Assembly (NCBI GenBank): GCA_015061005.1
Contig: SUXJ01000007.1
Span: forward strand, 1-64,000
Length of the DNA: 64,000 nt
Direction: 5' to 3'
Source of the DNA: Bacteroidales bacterium
Lineage (GTDB): Bacteria; Bacteroidota; Bacteroidia; Bacteroidales; Muribaculaceae
Below are positions 47,501-54,200 of this stretch, piece by piece (position 1 is the first letter of the stretch; every line of letters begins with the position of its first letter). The notes under the pieces are model-generated. The model was given only the letters and a program-made list of their open reading frames with translations, was not told where the DNA came from and ran no database searches. The position numbers were made by a program, and so were the translations under genes.

Positions 47501-47612
47501 CGTAGCAGACGCAACCGTTGCAGCGAGCGTAACAGACCTGACCGCCGGTGTTTACGTTGTTAAGATGCAAAACGGACAAATTGTTCGCAGCCAGAAAGTT
47601 GTTGTTAAGTAA
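44553..47612 (+). CDS. secreted GH85 endo-beta-N-acetylglucosaminidase with GEVED and sorting domains
   Basis: A 1019-residue exported enzyme; signal MSKFYKLGLMCAAALIPMSMMAQ. The catalytic barrel (about 40-370) has GH85 marks: YGGIAFFESW, then FFGNDGYNYNSEG carrying the Asn-x-Glu pair N218/E220 used in substrate-assisted cleavage of the GlcNAc-beta-1,4-GlcNAc core of N-glycans. Beta domains follow (galactose-binding-like about 440-610, Fn3-like about 615-730), then a GEVED domain (about 820-915; FVNAYIDYDGNYSF). The C-terminus, WFYTIDGRCVKH..GVYVVKMQNGQ region, is a sorting tail. With SusC/SusD it forms a locus that releases and imports host N-glycans. Specificity for mannose-rich versus complex chains cannot be read. 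Confidence 0.85.
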   Translation: MSKFYKLGLMCAAALIPMSMMAQDYPASTSSQIYDQTPWENFKVLELFAKAYDDGRNYPTKAEFESIGLTMDLEFVRSHTRQRPIYKDASKDIVQDINHDRQLWCNLPAGYGKGTGGYPSTEFDQDVFSFWNYTNLYGAWNYGFLLAPGAWIDAAHKNGTRMYGGIAFFESWNDDGSEGAFQKFITTKNINGTDYAYKYSRAFVNAAAFFGNDGYNYNSEGTIYQTSDFVGFHAEVKKIANDLNILGFGIGQYTMNASLSNSNIGYLYGDSQRGEIYDCMLNYSANMLYYRGVPGTTSAVEAAGLSMDNVYQGHLLVGLDHDYWIQMNNNDVQKRMNIVIWGEHDQSRFFQFRIGEDPLSTQSNYQKLMEKAFSGANRNPLSRPEINNAWGKFQVADASQANEQLNNSPGFASMFAERTAIGPSLPFETNFSLGNGESYFYKGKVTHGPWYNMSQQDIVPTYRWLVTTKNNMTTYANDINVEFTHEDAYIAGSSIRLSGSTSAGNDIVLYRTNLKATEGNVKVDLAVKSGKEGTNATNLSVILRKQGSNAWIEVPYGTTSGKTWEAKTLEVSGIAKGEVIEYIGLRVNGTTASDYQMLVGHLRVSDDRKVNVAPLRENSLVVEVKEETTAALSVKLNWEPNYDAFSTSIDKFGMVYNDEINVDHFEILFKEGEEGKVREVGRTAQWATYIGNIPLAQTATAYIGVRAVSVDLKSVSPVQWVAIPRYQGELPEPEVEDLYGKTWMSSVGNGTLANCIENIWVEKVTTTGATQNLNYQVTSNPLKGVSEEQYYFAKDHKLIVEQGQTITINYKGYNSGTSESLQYDFVNAYIDYDGNYSFLDADETIGKFGNLNQGTMAIVDPGLELTIKIPADAKPGASRLRIVGSDAWTPHPGPTGGTVKGYSIDFPMEITGNNPGRKAAETYKDRRDEGEAEEPENMDGESGIEEVGVNTAFSSVTVANGVATFVNTEKAWFYTIDGRCVKHVADATVAASVTDLTAGVYVVKMQNGQIVRSQKVVVK

Positions 47613-47630
47613 TTAACCGACATATCTAAG

Positions 47631-47664
47631 AAAGTGGGCCGGAATATTCCGACCCACTTTTTTT
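47631..47664 (+). terminator. terminator of the SusCD-GH85 operon
   Basis: Stem AAAGTGGG(CC)GGAA / TTCC(GA)CCCACTTT followed by a T-run, 18 bases after the GH85 stop. Confidence 0.85.
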
Positions 47665-47687
47665 ATCAGTATCGTGGAAGAATGACT

Positions 47688-47724
47688 AAAAAAATCCGAC
47701 CTACGTAATGACGCAAGTCGGATT
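47688..47724 (-). terminator. terminator of the topoisomerase gene
   Basis: Minus-strand stem AATCCGAC / GTCGGATT with a 16-base loop, then a run of T, 20 bases after the stop codon. Confidence 0.75.
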
Positions 47725-47744
47725 ACTTTTAATTGGGTTATCTT

Positions 47745-50363
47745 TTAGAATAATCGTTCTTGACCGAGGAGAGAGTCGCGGACTTCATCGTCACTTAATT
47801 CCGGCTCTACGGGTTCGGATTCGACCTCTGAATCGTCTGTGTCGGGCTCGTCAACCTCCACTTCTATAGGTTCAAGTTCGGAGAGATTTGCTATTCCGTA
47901 GGTGGTTAATCGCTTGCCTTTCGCCTTGAATGACTTCAAGCCGATAAACTCGGCAGCAACAACCTCTAAGGGTTCGCGCACGGCGTCAACGCCGGAAAAC
48001 TCCACTTTGACACGCGCTCCGGGAGCATCGCTGAGCAAGAGCAACTCGGAATCGGGATTCTCACCGATAAATCGCTGTTTCTTGGCAGACTGCTCGAACT
48101 TGAAGCGTTTGATATATGGGAAGCCTTGGTCGGCATCATTGAGCACGGCGGTCCAAACTGCATTAGGGCGGAATTTCTCTATTCGGAGAATATTGTCCTC
48201 GTAATGATTAGTGGCATCGAAGGAGGAAGTGTAGTACTCACCGGTTTTGAGTATAACCAAAATCAGGTCAGTGCCTTGGAATTCACCGAGATAATCGCCC
48301 CGACCATCGTAGTTGAGTCGGAACACATCGCGGTCAAACCAAACCTTTCTGCCTCCGAGAGTTGAGGCTCCGCGTTCACGCAGAGAGAATCGATGAACAT
48401 CATTGCGAGTAACAATATTACCTCGGCTTTGTTTGCCTTTAATTCCGAGCTCGGCAAAATCTACATCGAATTGCAATTTATTCAGACGAGCCTTGGGTTT
48501 GAGAGTTACACGCACAACTTCAGCCTCGCCATTGCTATTAGCAGAGAAATAGCAAATTTTGCTGCCGGGAGTGCCTTGCGTCAAATCGTATTCTTGATCT
48601 CGACGTACTCCGGTCACAGCAAATCGCTTCATAAAATATGTGCCATCTTTGCCATCGCGATAAATCACGTTATAGACAGTGCGTTCGTCTTTTTTCTTAT
48701 AAACATTGATGTATTCAGTGTTTTTGCCGACAAAAAGCTTGTCTTGTACTCTGACAACTTTATATTTGCCATCGCGATAGAAAATTATCACTTCATCAAG
48801 GTCTGAACAGGGAGCAATAAATTCGTCCTTGGTAAGAGTTGTGCCAATAAAGCCATCGGTACGATTGATGTAGAGTTTTTTATTTGCTTCAGCCACATTG
48901 GCAGCCTCGATACTATCGAAGCCTCGAATGACCGTCTTGCGAGGATATGCCGCGCCATATTTGGCCTTCAGTTCTTCAAACCATTCAATCGTATATCCGA
49001 CCATATCGGAGAGTTTGCGATCAATGTTTTGAATTTCCTCTTTGTAGGACGCAATTTGTTCGTCGGCTTTATCCTTATTGAACTTAAGGATGCGCCCCAT
49101 TTGAATTTTAAACAGACGCTGAATGTCGTCGTCGGTTACGGGACGAATAAAATGCTCGACAAAAGGAAGCAAACGCTTATGAATATGAGCCGTTGCCGCC
49201 TCAAACGACTTGGCCTGCTCATATTCTTTATCCTTATAGATTCTTTCTTCGATGAAAATACGCTCTAATGAAGCAAAATGCAACGCCTCGGCAACTTCAC
49301 CGCGCTTAATCTGCAATTCTCGGCGCAGCAATTCTTTTGTTGAGTCAACATTATGACGCAACACATCGCTTACGCCTACAAAGCAGGGCTTCTTATCCGC
49401 AATTACACAGCAATTGGGGTAGATGCTCATTTCGCAGTCGGTGAACGCATAGAGAGCATCGATAGTCTTATCGGAAGATGCTCCGGGCTGAAGATAAACG
49501 GTGATGCGCGCATGTTCGGCAGTGTGGTCATCGACCTTCCGAACCTTAATTTTGCCCTTCTCCATTGCTTTGAGAATGGAGTCGGTGATGGTACGGGTAG
49601 TGGTGCCAAACGGTATTTCGGTAACGGCAAGCGTTTTATTGTCAACCTTCTCAATTTTTGCACGCACTTTTACGCATCCGCCTCGCTGCCCATCGTTATA
49701 GCGAGCCACGTCCATTAATCCTCCGGTAGGGAAGTCGGGAAGGAGAGTAAACTCCTCACCGCGGAGATATGCCACGCAAGCATCGAGCAATTCATTGAAA
49801 TTATGAGGCAAAATCTTGCTTGAGAGTCCCACAGCAATGCCCTCCACTCCTTGCGCCAACAATAAGGGAAATTTAACAGGAAGCGCAACGGGCTCGCGGT
49901 TGCGACCGTCATAGCTGGGCACCCACTCCGTCGTCTTCTCGTTATATAATACTTGCAAAGCAAAGGGACTGAGTCGAGCTTCAATGTAACGTCCTGCCGC
50001 CGCAGAGTCACCGGTCAAAATATTGCCCCAGTTACCTTGGGTTTCGACGAGCAATTCTTTTTGACCGAGTTGCACCAAAGCATCCTTGATTGAGGCATCG
50101 CCATGGGGGTGATACTTCATCGTATCGCCCACAATACCGGCAACCTTGTTGAACCGCCCGTCATCAAGCGTCTTCATTGAATGAAGCACACGGCGCTGCA
50201 CTGGCTTCAAGCCATCGTCGATAGACGGCACTGCACGTTCCAAAATAACATAGGAAGCATAATCCAAAAACCAGCTGCGATACATCGACCGCAACTGATA
50301 TCCACCTGAAGTAAAGCTCTGTTCGGAGGTTTCAGGCATAAGATTTTCGGTATTTTCAGTCAT
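47745..50363 (-). CDS. parC: DNA topoisomerase IV subunit A (ParC-type)
   Basis: An 872-residue type IIA topoisomerase A subunit, the DNA-cutting part that decatenates daughter chromosomes. The breakage-reunion domain starts LRSMYRSWFLDYASYVILER, with VPSIDDGLKPVQRRVLHSM and the active tyrosine Y126 in GRYIEARLSP. The quinolone-determining region reads KYHPHGDASIKDALVQLG; the position of E. coli GyrA Ser83 is Ala90 here, as I recall is usual in Bacteroidetes ParC. The C-terminal part is a partial beta-pinwheel followed by an acidic tail. ParC rather than GyrA is preferred because the GyrA box is not seen. The ParE partner is not adjacent. Confidence 0.9.
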   Translation of the reverse strand: MTENTENLMPETSEQSFTSGGYQLRSMYRSWFLDYASYVILERAVPSIDDGLKPVQRRVLHSMKTLDDGRFNKVAGIVGDTMKYHPHGDASIKDALVQLGQKELLVETQGNWGNILTGDSAAAGRYIEARLSPFALQVLYNEKTTEWVPSYDGRNREPVALPVKFPLLLAQGVEGIAVGLSSKILPHNFNELLDACVAYLRGEEFTLLPDFPTGGLMDVARYNDGQRGGCVKVRAKIEKVDNKTLAVTEIPFGTTTRTITDSILKAMEKGKIKVRKVDDHTAEHARITVYLQPGASSDKTIDALYAFTDCEMSIYPNCCVIADKKPCFVGVSDVLRHNVDSTKELLRRELQIKRGEVAEALHFASLERIFIEERIYKDKEYEQAKSFEAATAHIHKRLLPFVEHFIRPVTDDDIQRLFKIQMGRILKFNKDKADEQIASYKEEIQNIDRKLSDMVGYTIEWFEELKAKYGAAYPRKTVIRGFDSIEAANVAEANKKLYINRTDGFIGTTLTKDEFIAPCSDLDEVIIFYRDGKYKVVRVQDKLFVGKNTEYINVYKKKDERTVYNVIYRDGKDGTYFMKRFAVTGVRRDQEYDLTQGTPGSKICYFSANSNGEAEVVRVTLKPKARLNKLQFDVDFAELGIKGKQSRGNIVTRNDVHRFSLRERGASTLGGRKVWFDRDVFRLNYDGRGDYLGEFQGTDLILVILKTGEYYTSSFDATNHYEDNILRIEKFRPNAVWTAVLNDADQGFPYIKRFKFEQSAKKQRFIGENPDSELLLLSDAPGARVKVEFSGVDAVREPLEVVAAEFIGLKSFKAKGKRLTTYGIANLSELEPIEVEVDEPDTDDSEVESEPVEPELSDDEVRDSLLGQERLF

Positions 50364-50370
50364 AACAATG

Positions 50371-50402
50371 CAAAAATACGAAAATTTCTTGCATTTTCCA
50401 AA
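50371..50402 (-). promoter_or_regulatory. promoter of parC
   Basis: TTTG (50399-50402), 20 bases, TATTTTTG (50371-50378) on the minus strand. The predicted start of transcription lies only a few bases before the ATG at 50363, so the message would be almost leaderless, unless the in-frame ATG at 50339 is used. Confidence 0.55.
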
Positions 50403-50411
50403 AATTAGTTG

Positions 50412-50419
50412 TAACTTTG
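50412..50419 (+). promoter_or_regulatory. -7 element of tRNA-Ser
   Basis: TAACTTTG, 15 bases before the mature tRNA; the -33 element is imperfect (TTTCTTG region). Confidence 0.55.
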
Positions 50420-50434
50420 CACCCGTAAATGTTG

Positions 50435-50519
50435 GGAGAGATGGCAGAGTGGTCGATTGCAGCGGTCTTGAAAACCGCCGAGGGTCACACCTCCGGGGGT
50501 TCGAATCCCTCTCTCTCCG
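50435..50519 (+). tRNA. tRNA-Ser (UGA)
   Basis: An 85-base class II tRNA: acceptor GGAGAGA / TCTCTCC with discriminator G, anticodon TGA in loop CTTGAAA, a long variable arm (GAGGGTCACACCTC region) and T-loop TTCGAAT. CCA is not encoded. Its last bases are the left copy of the 13-base repeat described as the attachment core. Confidence 0.95.
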
Positions 50520-50520
50520 C
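50508..50520 (+). repeat. attachment-site core, tRNA copy
   Basis: CCTCTCTCTCCGC: the 3' end of tRNA-Ser plus one base. The identical 13 bases are found at 58346-58358. Integrases commonly recombine into tRNA 3' ends and leave such direct repeats. Confidence 0.7.
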
Positions 50521-50528
50521 TCACAGCG

Positions 50529-50565
50529 AATGGAATCAACTGAAAATCAGTTGGTTCCATTTTTA
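50529..50565 (+). terminator. terminator after tRNA-Ser, island side
   Basis: Stem AATGGAA(T)CAACTGA / TCAGTTG(G)TTCCATT with a 3-base loop followed by TTTTATTTT, starting 9 bases after the tRNA. It seems to replace the displaced terminator beyond the island. Confidence 0.75.
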
Positions 50566-50575
50566 TTTTACTCGC

Positions 50576-50597
50576 TGCTCCCCCAGATTGCTCCCCC
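50576..50597 (+). repeat. direct repeat TGCTCCCCC x2
   Basis: Two copies of TGCTCCCCC with a 13-base period just inside the tRNA-proximal end of the island. Position and spacing suggest integrase arm-type sites, but this is not proven. Confidence 0.45.
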
Positions 50598-50690
50598 GTC
50601 TCTTGTCATATAACTTTTTCGTGTGTACTTTTGTTTTAGTATTATAAATTCATTTGCGATAATTTTTATGAAAAGACAATAGTGTTTTTT

Positions 50691-50876
50691 CTAGGTCAAA
50701 TTCCTTTCTCTGTGACTTGTTTTTGTCAACACGCACTTCGTGGAATTGCGCTTGATTTCACGGCTGACGGTTGATTTGCTGACATCTATAAGTTGAGCAA
50801 TTACTTCTTGTGATGTTCCTCTTTGTAGTTCCAGGTAGATTACGTACCTTTGCTCACGGGTTAAATGACTGTACAT
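50691..50876 (-). pseudogene. truncated IS30-family transposase, N-terminal part
   Basis: The ATG at 50876 begins MYSHLTREQRYVIYLELQ, continuing as the helix-turn-helix of IS30 transposases with STVSREIKRN. The frame stops after about 61 residues (about 90 if counted from the open frame at 50963), whereas full IS30 transposases have over 300 residues with a DDE domain; nothing of that domain is seen downstream. The promoter-like TACTTTTG (50885-50892) lies 8 bases before this start and supports it. It is a remnant, or at best a small orphan DNA-binding protein, and marks decay inside the island. Confidence 0.7.
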
Positions 50877-50976
50877 AAGCAATACAAAAGTATTTAATCC
50901 TTGGGAGACGGCGGTCACCCTTTTTCTTTTTTTTGTATTGCTGATTGACTTTTGCTCTGTCACTTGTCGAGCGAAT

Positions 50977-51017
50977 CTTGCTCACTCCTTTTCGCTACGC
51001 TCAAAGTCGTGAGCAAG
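50977..51017. repeat. inverted repeat CTTGCTCAC / GTGAGCAAG
   Basis: A perfect 9-base inverted repeat with a 23-base spacer, just beside the IS30 remnant. It may be a leftover of the insertion-sequence end or a terminator-like hairpin, but no T-run follows. Confidence 0.45.
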
Positions 51018-51052
51018 GGGATTATTTGTTGCACTTCTATCTTGACAGTATA

Positions 51053-51210
51053 TATATTTACAGAATATACTTTCGCTCGCTGTGAAAAATATTCAAGTAA
51101 ACTTGATATTATTTCGCTCGCTTATTCGTATATTTACAGAATATACTTTCGCTCGCTGTGAAAAATATTCAAGTAAACTTGATATTTCTCGCTCGCTTAT
51201 TCGTATATTT
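51053..51210. repeat. tandem repeat, about 76 bases x 2 plus a partial copy
   Basis: The unit begins TATATTTACAGAATATAC, continues with TTTCGCTCGCTGTG and AAAAATATTCAAGTAAAC, and ends TCGCTCGCTTATTCG. The second copy starts 76 bases after the first and differs by a one-base deletion and a substitution near ATTATTTCG/ATTTCTCG. A third copy begins (TATATTTA) and then diverges. It fills the gap between the IS30 remnant and the end of the M60 gene. Confidence 0.8.
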
Positions 51211-51265
51211 AAATAATATGTAACTTTTTTGCAAGTCGGGCGGTTTTTCACCACATCACACTCAT

Positions 51266-54200
51266 TTATCTACTGAAACCGGCAGGCTTGAGATACATTT
51301 TCTTTCCATTGACAATGTACAGACCGGGAGCTGTCACACGGTCTAAGCGACGACCGAGGAGGTCGTGGATAACCATACTGCCATTATACACAGGCTCCAC
51401 ACGGTCAATGAAAGCTTCGCTCCCGACGTATGGTCCAAAGCGGAACAGCGCCTCGCTTGCACGCGCTGCATCGACATATCCAAGGTATTGCGAACCACCG
51501 GAGAAACGTCCGAGCAGCAGACCTGCATTATCCACAGGAGATATATTGAAGACATCGTCACCCTTTTGCGCCATAGTCCATTGTACGACACGTGTAGCAT
51601 CAGTCCTATCCTCGACCCACACCTTGCTGTCACCCGGTTCCATAACCTGCGACCAGGCCGGGTTAGAGCCCAATACCATGCCGGCGGCATCGAGCGGACA
51701 GAGATAGTACTGCCCTACGTCTGTTCCCTTGACGAAATACCATGCTTGACCGGACGACACATTTGCAGTATCGGAAAGTGATATCAGGTTCAAGGCATAT
51801 GCATCCGCATCGAACATATTGTCTGTGGGAACAGGGTTGTACTCCAAGGCTGCATTACCATATATTATACGATACAACACGGGGGCTGTTTCATCTGTAG
51901 TGAGTTCCACCGGAAGAGGTGTATTCAGTGCTCGTCCAAGCAGTTCTATCATCTGCTGCACTTCCTTGATACAGGTATTAAACTGTGCGACGGAAACCGA
52001 CAGTTCCAACATCCTCTCCGCATTAGTCACAAGCGCCATTGCATCATTCACATACAACGGGAACCAGGTTCCTTCAGGTTCTATACAATCTATTTTTGTA
52101 ATTCCGAATTCCGACATACTGAAGAAATATTCCCCGTTATATTTCATCTGTTCTGCGGTACAAGTATGGGAATTCACAAAACAAGCCGATTCTGTAACCG
52201 TGAAACGCAAATAACGGTAGTTTCTGCCACAAACAATTGTATCAGAGATGAAAGACGGGTTCAATGATGTATCGGCACCGTCACTGACATGCAACATTAC
52301 ATCTATGATACTGCCATTTACATCTTTTATCGTACCACCGAAATTGCTGTTGTTGTCACCTTTAGGGTCTATACTATTCCAATCGGCTTTGACACGCATA
52401 CGGTAATATCCCGGTTTTTCCGGTGCTGTGAAAGATGGCACATCGAGTACATTACGGCCATCCCCTGACAACGAAGCACCTCGACTGTTGAACCCGACAT
52501 TTTCGTTATTCTCACCGCCATAGAACGAATAGCTCACGAGATCCTCATTGGGTTGGGAACCGGTAACTGAGGCTGTGAAACCATCATTTTCATAATCTAT
52601 ATAAACATATCCGTGCAACCAGCTCCAGTCACCGTCTTTCACAAATGACAGCGTAAGCGTCTCGCCTGCAATGACATCTAAAGTAGAGGACGTCATATCA
52701 TTATAAATTCGGTTCTTATCAGTTATCTGCACCGTTTGTTCTCCACAACCGGGACTCATCAGCTTGATAGCAGACAGTTGACGGGCGTTCTTTGTTGCTG
52801 TTGCAAAGTTTGAGTTCAATTCATATACTACATTATCGGCAATTTCCATTCCCAAAAGTTCATCACGGCCGATAACTGTAATCTCATCGAAATTCACTCC
52901 ATCATTACTTCCCGAAACTATTATTTCAGTAGGGACAGTGTGGTAGTTGTTCTCACGCAACGAGTAGTTAAAATAAAAATCCGAAACAGCATTGCCGGCT
53001 CCCATATCAATTTGCAAATAATGCGGGCTGTCCACAGGTGCCCCCGACCAACGGCTATGGAAATAGGTCGTTGGCAATCCATCAATCAGAGCAGCTACAC
53101 CACCTCCATCGACAATACCACCGCCGGCATTCTGCTCCGCATTGGATGATATATAGTAATTTCCTCCCGCATCATCACACTGCAAAGGCAGTCGACTGGC
53201 CAATGCACCACCGGAAATATATGATTTGAGTTCGTTGACACAGCCTTGAAGATTGCGGTATGCCTCGCGCAGTTCTACATTATTTGCAGCATCATAAGCC
53301 TTTTTTAAGATATCATATTGTTGCTCCAATGTGCCATATACGGAATTAATCTGCGAAACAGATACATCCGATGCATTTTTGGACGCGACAGCTGTTTGAA
53401 CAGCCATTGCTGCAGACACAAGCTGGGGCACTGTTATAATATCCGTGTACCGCTCTTCTACTCCACTAACAGTTACATTTCCGCTAAACGACACATTTAC
53501 ACCCATCTCATCCACAAGCCATTTAACACGTGCAATCATTTTATCCAATCTAAACACAGCAGTCTCAAGTTCTGAGACATCAACCCTGCGTGCAAACCAA
53601 TATGAAGCATCAGCATCGCTGAACCAACCCACCACATTCATCCAGGCATCAAGGTGCAGCAGATAAGATTTTCCGGTCAAAGAAACCGTTCTGTCGACAG
53701 TAAGATCCAAAGTATAGACATCGGCTGTACTTCTCGACTTTTCATCGGCATAGACTTGCTGGCTATATGATGTCATTTCATCAATATACAGACCATTCTT
53801 CTTGTTCTTAATGTAATAGCCGGCACCATTTCCGGAATATTCAAGTATCCACCTATCGGTTCCGGTGGGAGGATATAGAGTTCCGTCCACCTCGTTGTTT
53901 GCGGCCAGATACATTCTGTTACCACTGTGGAGCTTGTTTTCGAACTGATATGCATCGCCGTCGATGACATTGATAACAACGGCATCACCTAATTCTTTGA
54001 GCACGTTCATCTCTGCGGCTAGCTTGTCAATAAAAATATCATATTCTTCACTGAGACTCTTATTGTAAACACCTCTCGCCTTGACAAGCAACAACTCAAT
54101 ACCAGCTGTATATATAGGGTTATAATACCCGACTCTGCAGCCATCGTAATCGATAAATCTCACAATTTCATCAGCATTGTCTATCATCAATTTCAGCGCA

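Noticed and set aside
50964-51161. Short plus-strand open frame in the repeat region
   Set aside because: It consists of translated tandem repeat and low-complexity DNA.
51053-51210. Possible CRISPR array
   Set aside because: Only two full 76-base tandem units with no distinct spacers and no cas genes; it is a tandem duplication.
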